A stretch of 64,000 nucleotides of DNA. Source: Silene conica. Taxonomy: Eukaryota; Streptophyta; Magnoliopsida; Caryophyllales; Caryophyllaceae. The stretch is from NCBI GenBank assembly GCA_029255685.2, contig CM055315.2:25115501-25179500 (forward strand), given 5' to 3'. Below the pieces are notes generated by a model, which was not told the origin of the DNA, searched no databases, and saw only the letters and a program-made list of their open reading frames with translations. Shown here piece by piece: positions 45,006 to 56,036 of the stretch (positions are counted from its first letter, which is position 1; every line of letters begins with the position of its first letter). The position numbers and the translations under genes are program-made.

Positions 45006-45910
45006 GCTTCTGTACGGAAATCTTCGGATTTTCTTCTGTTTTGACTCTTGGTACTTGATTTTGACTCCAGTTGACTTTCCATTTATTCCTTAATTAAGCA
45101 AAAGACTTGAGGATACGAATTTGGTGCCAAATCGTCTCTTTTCCGCATAAATCTGCAAGAGTGCATAAAAATACGAAAGTACACAATTTGTGGGAAATAA
45201 AGGCTAAAACATAGTAAATGAGCGACCAAATACGTGTAAAAATAGATGTAAAACATCATAAAATAGACACGTATCAGCTACTTTAACAAAAATGCCGAGT
45301 TACTCATCAAAGTCACCTTAAAAGCAAGTTATGCTCCAAATTCCTCTTTAATCACGTAGCTATCAACCTCCGGGTCCTCTAATCCCACTCCTACAACAAA
45401 AGAAATGAAGATTATGAGCTTAAAACGGAATTTGGCGAAAACAGCGTCTTTTTCAAGTTTGATAAAAATGAAATTGAAAGAGATAGAAACCTTGCAAATC
45501 TCGAGAGGATTCCGAAAATGTAAAGCTTACCTTGATACGAGTTTGGGAAGGGGTCGAAATGTTGATTTTAAGCTTGAGAAAAATGGAGAACAATGGAGGT
45601 TTTTGTTACTGTGAAAGAAATTGTGAAAAAAATGAAGATGTCGATGAATAGGGTTTATGTGGGGCTTTATATTGTCCTTTCACTTATTTGAGTCGGGTTT
45701 TATTTGATTTGTGAAACGGATTCAAGTCAGAATTATTAGAACGTGCCAAGTGAACGGCATCTTAAGAATTAAATATTCTTAAGACGGAACTTAATTAACG
45801 GAAAACATTAAAATAAATTGACGATTTATTATTAAAATAATATTATTTTCCGAAAAATATTTTAAAATCATTAAAATATTATTTACGAAAATACGGGATA
45901 TTACAGTGCA

Positions 45911-46062
45911 GAAGCGTCTCATCAGCCCATCAAGTTTAGAAATTTTTTGTTGATCGAGAATGTAATTTATTTGATTTTAATCGTTTTGTGTCCTGTTATA
46001 TATTCTTGACATATGTTGTAACTACTATGAGACTTTTAATTAATGAAACGATTTTTTCCCTT
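45911..46062 (+). mobile_element. LINE-like remnant, 3' part
   Basis: Continues 28608-29085 after the solo LTR. It contains TTTTTTGTTGATCGAGAATG and TTAATGAAACGATTTTTTCC, in the style of a plant LINE 3' end, with a short A-rich end (CAAGAAAAAG) before the right direct repeat. Confidence 0.35.
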
Positions 46063-46228
46063 CAAGAAAAAGAAGACATCATCACTATTCTGTAATTATT
46101 GTATCAAAAATCAAACAATTACCGAATTTAAAAACGGCAAGACGAAAAGAATACGAGATGATATATTGAACAATCTCGCTGTAGATACCTCATTTCTGCA
46201 CTCTTCTCCAAACACCCGAAAATAATTG
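46063..46228 (+). repeat. Right copy of the ~165-bp direct repeat
   Basis: Partner of 28438-28607. The shared open frame (EFKNGKTKRIR ... VDTSFLH ... PNTRK-stop) is intact here as well, ending at 46225. Confidence 0.7.
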
Positions 46229-46306
46229 GGCCGCATATTCTATATACGAAGCAATATTATGGCATTTCATTAATTTATCGATAACAATTGCTCAAACAGT
46301 CAAGTC

Positions 46307-49300
46307 AACTCTATCTTGTCATTTACGTTTTAATATGGCCGTTTTGATAGTAATTAGAGTACATTTGAAGTCCGGGACAAAAACAATCTTTGTTTTGAAA
46401 AACTGTTTTTAGTTTAATGTGTCAAATTTGAATCAAGATATTTCTAGAAGTCCTAAAAAAACATAAGAAGTAATTTTAATCTTAAAATTATCATGTGTTA
46501 AGGAAATCGAGCAAGTCCTTCCCAAAGTCGTAAAAACGCATAAAAAGAATCTGGTTGAGGAGAAACAACTCCAAGAAGAAGCACCTCCAATTACAGTAAC
46601 ACGTGCCCGCATTTTACGTAATATATATTTTTTTAAAATGCATTAAGTTTTATTTTTAAGATGTTATTATATTTTTGGAATAGAATAAAAAAATGTGAGA
46701 ACAGAGGAAATATTTGTGAATTTCCTTTCATTTAATGACAAAATTTTCAATAGCTTTTTTATGAAAACAAATTTTGTTGTATGAGAAAAGTAATTTATTT
46801 AAAAACAATTTAGAAGATAAAATATATGACAACGAGCTTTAAGTGTAAAGCCCAATACAAAACTCAAACATATTATACAACAACCATCTCACGCTTCGCC
46901 CCTGGACCCCGACTCGCTGACCGGGCAGCGAGACCCCCGCATAGTCGTTCGTAACGGCAACTATACCGCGAACTTATAATATAAAAGGCTAGTGTACACT
47001 CCGTACTTCCCGAACTAGCATTATTATTTATAAGTTGGCCCGTCTCTGAACCAAACCCAAATTACGAAAAATGAACCGGTAATTACACTTAAATTACCAA
47101 CAAACTCTATCTTGTCATTTACGTGTTAATATGGCCGTTTTGATAGTAATTAGAGTACATTTGAAGTCCGGGACAAAAACCATCTTTGTTTTGTAAAACT
47201 GTTTTTAGTTTACGAAAAACTGTGTCAAATTTGAATCAAGATATTTCTAGAAGTCCTAAAAAAACATAAGAAGTAATTTTAATCTTAGAATTATCATGTG
47301 TCAAGCTAATCGAGCAATTCCTTCCCAAAGTCGTAAAAACGCATAAAAAGAATCTGGTTGAGGAGAAACAAGTCCAAGTAGAAGCACCTCCAATTACAGT
47401 AACACGTGCCCGCATTTTACGTAATATATATTTTTTTTAAATGCATTAAGTTTTATTTTTAAGATGTTATTATATTTTTGGAATAGAATAAAAAATGTGA
47501 GAACAGAGGAAATATTTGTGAATTTCCTTTCATTTAATGACAAAATTTTCAATAGCTTTTTTATGAAAACAAATTTTGTTGTATGAGAAAAGTAATTTAT
47601 TTATAAACAATTTAGAAGATAAAATATATGACAACGAGCTTTAAGTGTAAAGCCCAATACAAAACTCAAACATATTATACAACAACCATCTCACGCTACA
47701 CCCCTGGACCCCGAGTCGCTGACCGGGCAGCGAGACCCCGCATAGTCGTTCGTAACGGCAACTATACCGCGAACTTATAATTTAAAAGGCTAGTGTACAC
47801 TCCGTACTTCCCGAACTAGCATTATTATTTATAAGTTCGCCCGTCTCTGAACCAAACCCAAATTACGAAAAATGAACCGGTAATTACACTTAAATTACCA
47901 ACAAACTCTATCTTGTCATTTACGTGTTAATATGGCCGTTTTGATAGTAATTAGAGTACATTTGAAGTCCGGGACAAAAACCATCTTTGTTTTGTAAAAC
48001 TGTTTTTAGTTTACGAAAAACTGTGTCAAATTTGAATCAAGATATTTCTAGAAGTCCTAAAAAAACATAAGAAGTAATTTTAATCTTAGAATTATCATGT
48101 GTCAAGCTAATCGAGCAATTCCTTCCCAAAGTCGTAAAAACGCATAAAAAGAATCTGGTTGAGGAGAAACAAGTCCAAGTAGAAGCACCTCCAATTACAG
48201 TAACACGTGCCCGCATTTTACGTAATATATATTTTTTTTAAATGCATTAAGTTTTATTTTTAAGATGTTATTATATTTTTGGAATAGAATAAAAAATGTG
48301 AGAACAGAGGAAATATTTGTGAATTTCCTTTCATTTAATGACAAAATTTTCAATAGCTTTTTTATGAAAACAAATTTTGTTGTATGAGAAAAGTAATTTA
48401 TTTATAAACAATTTAGAAGATAAAATATATGACAACGAGCTTTAAGTGTAAAGCCCAATACAAAACTCAAACATATTATACAACAACCATCTCACGCTAC
48501 ACCCCTGGACCCCGAGTCGCTGACCGGGCAGCGAGACCCCGCATAGTCGTTCGTAACGGCAACTATACCGCGAACTTATAATTTAAAAGGCTAGTGTACA
48601 CTCCGTACTTCCCGAACTAGCATTATTATTTATAAGTTCGCCCGTCTCTGAACCAAACCCAAATTACGAAAAATGAACCGGTAATTACAATTAAATTACC
48701 AACAAACTCTATCTTGTCATTTACGTGTTAATATGGCCGTTTTGATAGTAATTAGAGTACATTTGAAGTCCGGGACAAAAACCATCTTTGTTTTGTAAAA
48801 CTGTTTTTAGTTTACGAAAAACTGTGTCAAATTTGAATCAAGATATTTCTAGAAGTCCTAAAAAAACATAAGAAGTAATTTTAATCTTAGAATTATCATG
48901 TGTCAAGCTAATCGAGCAATTCCTTCCCAAAGTCGTAAAAACGCATAAAAAGAATCTGGTTGAGGAGAAACAAGTCCAAGTAGAAGCACCTCCAATTACA
49001 GTAACACGTGCCCGCATTTTACGTAATATATATTTTTTTTAAATGCATTAAGTTTTATTTTTAAGATGTTATTATATTTTTGGAATAGAATAAAAAATGT
49101 GAGAACAGAGGAAATATTTGTGAATTTCCTTTCATTTAATGACAAAATTTTCAATAGCTTTTTTATGAAAACAAATTTTGTTGTATGAGAAAAGTAATTT
49201 ATTTATAAACAATTTAGAAGATAAAATATATGACAACGAGCTTTAAGTGTAAAGCCCAATACAAAACTCAAACATATTATACAACAACCATCTCACGCTA

Positions 49301-52300
49301 CACCCCTGGACCCCGAGTCGCTGACCGGGCAGCGAGACCCCGCATAGTCGTTCGTAACGGCAACTATACCGCGAACTTATAATTTAAAAGGCTAGTGTAC
49401 ACTCCGTACTTCCCGAACTAGCATTATTATTTATAAGTTCGCCCGTCTCTGAACCAAACCAAAATTACGAAAAATTAGCCGGTAATTACAGTTAGATTAC
49501 CAACAAACTCTATCTTGTCATTTACGTGTTAATATGGCCGTTTTGATAGTAATTAGAGTACATTTGAAGTCCGGGACAAAAACCATCTTTGTTTTGTAAA
49601 ACTGTTTTTAGTTTATGAAAAACTGTGTCAAATTTGAATCAAGATATTTCTAGAAGTCCTAAAAAAACATAAGAAGTAATTTTAATCTTAGAATTATCAT
49701 GTGTCAAGGAAATCGAGCAATTCCTTCCCAAAGTCGTAAAAACGCATATAAAGAATCTGGTTGAGGAGAAACAACTCCAAGAAGAAGCACCTCCAATTAC
49801 AGTAACACGTGCCCGCATTTTACGTTATATATATTTTTTTAAAATGCAATAAGTTTTATTTTTAAGATGTTATTATATTTTTGGAATAGAATAAAAAAAT
49901 GTGAGAACAGAGGAAATATTTGTGAATTTCCTTTCATTTAATGACAAAATTTTCAATAGCTTTTTTTATGAAAACAAATTTTGTTGTATGAGAAAAGTAA
50001 TTTATTTATAAACAATTTAGAAGATAAAATATATGACAACGAGCTTTAAGTGTAAAGCCCGATACAAAACTCAAACATATTATACAACAACCATCTCACG
50101 CTTCGCCCCTGGACCCCGACTCGCTGACCGGGCAGCGAGACCCCCGCATAGTCGTTCGTAACGGCAATTATATCGCGAACTTATAATATAAAAGGCTAGT
50201 GTACACTCCGTACTTCCCGAACTAGCATTATTATTTATAAGTTCGCCCGTCTCTGAACCAAATCCAAATTACGAAAAATGAACCGGTAATTACACTTAAA
50301 TTACCAAAAACTCTATCTTGTCATTTACGTGTTCATATGGCCGTTTTGATAGTAATTAGAGTACATTTGAAGTCAGGGACAAAAACCATCTTTGTTTTGT
50401 AAAACTGTTTTTAGTTTACGAAAAACTGTGTCAAATTTGAATCAAGATATTTCTAGAAGTCCTAAAAAACATAAGAAGTAATTTTAATCTTAGAATTATC
50501 ATGTGTCAAGGAAATCGAGCAATTCCTTCCCAAAGTCGTAAAAACGCATAAAAAGAATCTGGTTGAGGAGAAACAACTCCAAGAAGAAGCACCTCCAATT
50601 ACAGTAACACGTGCCAGCATTTTATGTAATATATATTTTTTTAAAATGCATTAAGTTTTATTTTTAAGATGTTATTATATTTTTGGAATAGAATAAAAAA
50701 TGTGAGAACAGAGGAAATAGTTGTGAATTTCCTTTCATTTAATGACAAAATTTTCAATAGCTTTTTTTATGAAAACAAATTTTGTTGTATGAGAAAAGTA
50801 ATTTATTTGTAAAAAATTTAGAAGATAAAATATATGACAACGAGCTTTAAGTGTAAAGCCCGATACAAAACTCAAACATATTATACAACAACCATCTCAC
50901 GCTTCGCCCCTGGACCCCGACTCGCTGACCGGGCAGCGAGACCCCCGCATAGTCGTTCGTAACGGCAATTATATCGCGAACTTATAATATAATAGGCTAG
51001 TGTACACTCCGTACTTCCCAAACTAGCATTATTATTTATAAGTTCGCCCGTCTCTGAACCAAACCCAAATTACGAAAAATGAACCGGTAATTACACTTAA
51101 ATTACCAACAAACTCTATCTTGTCATTTACGTGTTAATATGGCCGTTTTGATAGTAATTAGAGTACATTTGAAGTCCGGGACAAAAACCATCTTTGTTTT
51201 GTAAAACTGTTTTTAGTTTACGAAAAACTGTGTCAAATTTGAATCAAGATATTTCTAGAAGTCCTAAAAAAACATAAGAAGTAATTTTAATCTTAGAATT
51301 ATCATGTGTCAAGGAAATCGAGCAATTCCTTCCCAAAGTCGTAAAAACGCATAAAAAGAATCTGGTTGAGGAGAAACAACTCCAAGAAGAAGCACCTCCA
51401 ATTACAGTAACACGTGCCCGCATTTTACGTTATATATATTTTTTTAAAATGCAATAAGTTTTATTTTTAAGATGTTATTATATTTTTGGAATAGAATAAA
51501 AAATGTGAGAACAGAGGAAATAGTTGTGAATTTCCTTTCATTTAATGACAAAATTTTCAATAGCTTTTTTTATGAAAACAAATTTTGTTGTATGAGAAAA
51601 GTAATTTATTTGTAAAAAATTTAGAAGATAAAATATATGACAACGAGCTTTAAGTGTAAAGCCCGATACAAAACTCAAACATATTATACAACAACCATCT
51701 CACGCTTCGCCCCTGGACCCCGACTCGCTGACCGGGCAGCGAGACCCCCGCATAGTCGTTCGTAACGGCAATTATATCGCGAACTTATAATATAAAAGGC
51801 TAGTGTACACTCCGTACTTCCCGAACTAGCATTATTATTTATAAGTTCGCCCGTCTCTTAACCAAACCCAAATTACGAAAAATGAACCGGTAATTACACT
51901 TAAATTACCAACAAACTCTATCTTGTCATTTACGTGTTAATATGGCCGTTTTGATAGTAATTAGAGTACATTTGAAGTCCGGGACAAAAACCATCTTTGT
52001 TTTGTAAAACTGTTTTTAGTTTACGAAAAACTGTGTCAAATTTGAATCAAGATATTTTTAGAAGTCCTAAAAAAACATAAGAAGTAATTTTAATCTTAGA
52101 ATTATCATGTGTCAAGGAAATCGAGCAATTCCTTCCCAAAGTCGTAAAAACGCATAAAAAGAATCTGGTTGAGGAGAAACAACTCCAAGAAGAAGCACCT
52201 CCAATTACAGTAACACGTGCCCGCATTTTACGTAATATATATTTTTTTAAAATGCATTAAATTTTATTTTTAAGATGTTATTATATTTTTGGAATAGAAT

Positions 52301-53274
52301 AAAAAATGTGAGAACAGAGGAAATAGTTGTGAATTTCCTTTCATTTAATGACAAAATTTTCAATAGCTTTTTTTATGAAAACAAATTTTGTTGTATGAGA
52401 AAAGTAATTTATTTATAAACAATTTAGAAGATAAAATATATGACAACGAGCTTTAAGTGTAAAGCCCGATACAAAACTCAAACATATTATACAATAACCA
52501 TCTCACGCTTCGCCCCTGGACCCCGACTCGCTGACCGGGCAGCGAGACCCCCGCATAGTCGTTCGTAACGGCAATTATATCGCGAACTTATAATATAAAA
52601 GGCTAGTGTACACTCCGTACTTCCCGAACTAGCATTATTATTTATAAGTTGGCCCGTCTCTGAACCAAACCCAAATTACGAAAAATGAACCGGTAATTAC
52701 ACTTAAATTACCAACAAACTCTATCTTGTCATTTACGTGTTAATATGGCCGTTTTGATAGTAATTAGAGTACATTTGAAGTCCGGGACAAAAACCATCTT
52801 TGTTTTGTAAAACTGTTTTTAGTTTACGAAAAACTGTGTCAAATTTGAATCAAGATATTTTTAGAAGTCCTAAAAAAACATAAGAAGTAATTTTAATCTT
52901 AGAATTATCATGTGTCAAGGAAATCGAGCAATTCCTTCCCAAAGTCGTAAAAACGCATAAAAAGAATCTGGTTGAGGAGAAACAACTCCAAGAAGAAGCA
53001 CCTCCAATTACAGTAACACGTGCCCGCATTTTACGTAATATATATTTTTTTAAAATGCATTAAGTTTTATTTTTAAGATGTTATTATATTTTTGGAATAG
53101 AATAAAAAATGTGAGAACAGAGGAAATAGTTGTGAATTTCCTTTCATTTAATGACAAAATTCTCAAACATAAATTTATTTATAAACAATCTAGAAGATAA
53201 AATATATGACAACGAGCTTTAAGTGTAAAGCCCAATACAAAACTCAAACATATTATACAACAACCATCTCACGC
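46307..53274. repeat. Tandem array, ~802-bp unit, eight full units
   Basis: The landmark ATGC(A)TTAAG recurs at 46638, 47441, 48242, 49043, 49844, 50646, 51449, 52252 and 53055, i.e. every 801-803 bp. Each unit has an AT-rich part (AACTCTATCTTGTC... to ...CGTAATATATA), ~250 bp shared with the LTP-block flank, and a ~210 bp GC-richer island starting CGCTTCGCCCCTGG or CGCTACACCCCTGG. Eight islands are present; the ninth landmark runs straight into LTP-flank sequence. Units are nearly identical. No gene is seen in them. Confidence 0.95.
47769..47840. repeat. Foldback in the GC island (one example per unit)
   Basis: GCGAACTTATAA (47769-47780) pairs perfectly with TTATAAGTTCGC (47829-47840). An inner GCTAGT/ACTAGC stem is nested between them, and CTCGCTG-ACCGGG-CAGCGAG forms a separate hairpin just upstream. 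Every complete unit has the equivalent, with one arm mismatch (TTGGCC) in the first and last islands. Confidence 0.8.
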
Positions 53275-53467
53275 GGTCATTACAATGATTTGCAAACATA
53301 AATTTCACAAGAACTTATGCGCTTCAATTCCTTCATGTATGTAGTGATCCTGCATAAAGAACGAGGACAAGTTTAGTTTTGTTTACGAGCATGAATGGGA
53401 TGGAGGAGCATGAATGGGACGGAGGGACGGAATTAGATGAAAGGAATTACATACGTGGAGTAGAAGG
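53275..53467. repeat. Third partial copy of the LTP-block flank
   Basis: Matches 268-442 and 54362-54535, with a small internal duplication (GGAGCATGAATGGGA). It stops abruptly at GTGGAGTAGAAGG, where CACTA-like sequence begins. Confidence 0.8.
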
Positions 53468-53807
53468 AGGAAAAAGCACGGTAATCTGATTTAAAAAAAG
53501 CAGGAGGAAAAACAGGGATTGCTAGCAAAAAGCGTCAAAATAACTTACGACGCAAAAAAGCGTCGCTGGGCTAAACACAAAAGAGTGTAGCAAGTACTGA
53601 CACAAAAAACCGTCGCTATTGGTGACACAATAAAGCGTCGCTTACTTACACAAAAAAGCGTCGAAAATTGCTGACACCCCAAAAGCCGACGCTTTATTAA
53701 AGCGTCGAGAATTAATTTACCGACGCTTTTAAGCGTCGAAAACAGGCCAAAAAAGCGTCGAAAACAGGCCAAAAAAGCGTCGGAAAATGGCGGGATTTGT
53801 AGTAGTG
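53468..53807. mobile_element. CACTA terminal fragment
   Basis: The right end reads GGCGGGATTTGTAGTAGTG (inverse CACTACTACAAATCCC), preceded by about ten AAAGCGTCG/CGACGCTTT subterminal repeats in both orientations. No left terminus is seen, so it is a truncated end of a family distinct from the element at 4215. Confidence 0.75.
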
Positions 53808-53810
53808 CCT

Positions 53811-53955
53811 AGTAACAATCCGAACTGACCATGGAACTGAGTTTGATAACCATGCTTTTATTGAATTCTGTAAAACCAACGGTGTTGGACATAACTTCTC
53901 TGCACCTAGAACACCACAACAAAACGGAGTAGTAGAACGTATGAACATAAATTTA
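53811..53955 (+). pseudogene. Ty1/copia integrase fragment
   Basis: An open stretch of ~48 codons reads VTIRTDHGTEFDNHAF, then FCKTNGVGHNFSAPRTPQQN and GVVERMN. This is the copia integrase core around the second catalytic Asp and the signature TPQQNGVVER. Both edges are abrupt: a CACTA end on the left, array sequence on the right. Confidence 0.88.
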
Positions 53956-54094
53956 TGTCAGGGAAAACGAGCAATTCCTTCCCAAAGTCGTAAAAACGCG
54001 TAAAAAGAATCTGGTTGAGGAGAAACAATTCCAAAAAGAAGCACCTCCAATTACAATAAACACGTGCCCGCATTTTACGTAATATATATATTTT
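53956..54094. repeat. Array-unit piece adjoining LTP block copy 2
   Basis: Matches the AT-rich end of the 802 bp unit (CGAGCAATTCCTTCCCAAAG ... ACGTAATATATA) with several substitutions. It connects directly to the LTP block. Confidence 0.8.
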
Positions 54095-54662
54095 TTTAAA
54101 ATGCATTAAGTTTTATTTTTAAGATGTTATTATATTTTTGGAATAGAATAAAAAATGTGAGATCAGAGGAAATATTTGTGAATTTCCTTTCATTTAATGA
54201 CACAATATTCAATAACTTTTTTATGAAAACAAATTTGTTGTATGAGAAAAGTAATTTATTTATAAATATAAACAATTTAGAAGATAAAATATATAACAAC
54301 GTGCTTTAAGTGTAAAGCTCAATACAAAACTCAAACATGTTATACAACAATCATCTCACGCGGTCATTACAATCATTTGCAAACATAAATTTCACAAGAA
54401 CTTATTCGCTTCAATTCCTTCATGTATGTAGTGATCCTGCATAAAGAACGAGGACAAGTTTAGTTTTGTTTACGAGCATGAATGGGACGGAGGGACGGAA
54501 TTAGATGAAAGAAATTACATACGTGGAGTAGAAGGGACTTTATTCGGGACTCGGCGCCAAAGAATCTTGAAAATTAAATAATTTTTTTAATATTAGTTAC
54601 ATTTTAAAAAATAATAATAATGATTTAAGTAATTTAGAAAGAAAAAAAAATGAAATGAATAA

Positions 54663-54986
54663 TTACCAGAGTCCAGAGCACACTGAATCAAAAGAACCAT
54701 TGACACCGCAAACAGAGAAGAAAGCTTCAGCGTCATAGGTGGGATCATTAGCCACTGCAGTGGCTAGTTCTTGACATATGCATTTTGTGTCGGTTGTGAT
54801 TACGGTACTAAATACAGCGCAACATTTTGCAACTCCCTCTGGTGATTGATCTCCATTGCAAGCGGCGAGGAGCGTTGAACCCGTCGCGCATTCTTGTGCT
54901 AGTGAAGGTGTTATCAGCATGCATATCAACACCGATACCACGAACATCATAATCATCATGCTCATTTTGTTGTTAATGCTTCCCAT
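54663..54986 (-). CDS. Secreted eight-cysteine LTP-like protein (copy B1)
   Basis: The protein is identical to the gene at 569-892, including the signal peptide, eight-cysteine motif and SGLW-stop with overlapping GTAATT donor. Because the flanks are also near-identical, expression reads from B1 and A1 could not be told apart. Confidence 0.82.
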   Translation of the reverse strand: MGSINNKMSMMIMMFVVSVLICMLITPSLAQECATGSTLLAACNGDQSPEGVAKCCAVFSTVITTDTKCICQELATAVANDPTYDAEAFFSVCGVNGSFDSVCSGLW

Positions 54987-55685
54987 TTTTATTTTAAGAA
55001 GTGTGCTTAATTAGCTCTCTGATTACTTTATGTTTATTTTTTATTTTTTTTTGAAAGGATTACTTTATTTTTATTTGTTATTGTTTAGCAACTTTCGTGT
55101 ATTTTAGGTTGTAGTGAGATTTGTAGTAATGTCTAATTTATACACTGCTTAGTGTTGAAACTATCAAAGACCAACTATGCTTTATTTGTTTATCATTAAT
55201 GAAGGATTCTTGATTTGGACATGTGCTTAATTACGTAATGGACACTCTATTTTTGATATTTAAAGTTCAGCTTATTTGAGTTCATCACTTGATTTCCATT
55301 AAATTGGGCTCATTTTTATTAGTTTACTATAGTTAAGCTTGACTTCATTTAATTAATAATTAAGGTAAGTTCAAGTTAACGCCTTTTCGCTGAAAAGAAC
55401 AGAAACTAAACCTAGTAAATATAAGGGTAATAATTCCTTGTTTTTGTCCTTCACCAAAACCACAATAACTTATTCAAATTTTTCATGCTCTTCATGCACA
55501 TTAACTTTAGATTCAATCAAATAAATATATAAAACATATGCATTTATGACGATGACGATGCCGTGATGGCATCATATCAAATTTCATCTGCGATTAAATT
55601 TGGAAAAGGGGAAAGCAATGTCTTAATTACTATAGTTGCTCAATTTTTCCTTCATCCTCCAAATAATAATAATGATTTAAGTAAT

Positions 55686-56036
55686 TTAAAAAGAAAAATA
55701 ATAAAAGTCAAATGAATAATTACCCGAGCACACTGAACCAAAAGAACCATCAACACCGCAAACGGAGAAGAATGCTTCAGCGTCATAGGTGGGATCATTA
55801 GCCACTGCAGTGGTTAGTTCTTGACATATGCATTCTCTGTCGGTTGTGATTACGGTACTAAATACTGCGCAACATTTTGCAACTCCCTCTGGTGATTGAT
55901 CTCCACTGCAAGCGGCTAGGAGCGTTGAACCCGTCGCACATTCTTGTGCATGTGAAGGTGTTATCGGCATGCATATCAACACCGATACCACCAACATCAT
56001 AATCGTCATGCTCATTTTCTTGTTAATGCTTCCCAT
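55686..56036 (-). CDS. Secreted eight-cysteine LTP-like protein (copy B2)
   Basis: The protein is identical to the gene at 1592-1942, with the same choice of the MGSINKK start and the same possible donor after SVCSG (exon end near 55724). Paired with B1 in the same order and spacing as A2/A1. Confidence 0.8.
   Translation of the reverse strand: MGSINKKMSMTIMMLVVSVLICMPITPSHAQECATGSTLLAACSGDQSPEGVAKCCAVFSTVITTDRECICQELTTAVANDPTYDAEAFFSVCGVDGSFGSVCSGNYSFDFYYFSF

Larger units (their letters stand above)
31294..45276. mobile_element. Composite insertion with inverted terminal LTRs
   Basis: A 13,983 bp unit starting TGATACGTG and ending CACGTATCA, flanked by one 5 bp target duplication GCTAC (31289-31293 and 45277-45281). 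Order: LTR0 (plus strand), PBS, start of a gag-like ORF (plus), a patchwork junction at ~33355-33405, then on the minus strand an LTR fragment, element A interior, LTR2, element B interior and LTR3. LTR0 and LTR3 have the same length (1564 bp) and are almost identical but inverted, so both outer ends are U3 ends of 5' LTRs. The single target duplication implies one integration event. Confidence 0.85.
43713..45276 (-). repeat. LTR3 (5' LTR of element B)
   Basis: 1564 bp, TGATGCCC...CACGTATCA. It is the inverted near-identical partner of LTR0, and its outer end abuts the target duplicate GCTAC. Confidence 0.9.
29086..45905 (-). mobile_element. Chromovirus-like solo LTR, split by the composite insertion
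   Basis: Minus-strand ends are TGTAATATCCCGTATTTTCG (45905) and GAGGGGTTTTACA (29086), flanked by target duplication GTGCA (29081-29085 and 45906-45910). Removing 31294-45276 and one copy of its target repeat leaves a ~2.8 kb LTR (29086-31293 plus 45282-45905) with no gag-pol, i.e. a solo LTR left by LTR-LTR recombination. Its terminal style resembles Tekay/Del chromoviruses. A related LTR starts at 60656. Confidence 0.8.

Noticed and set aside
31294..45276. Explaining the composite as simple nested insertions
   Set aside because: No inner target duplications were found at LTR2 or LTR1, and both outermost LTRs are inverted 5' LTRs sharing one TSD. Assembly error remains the main alternative.
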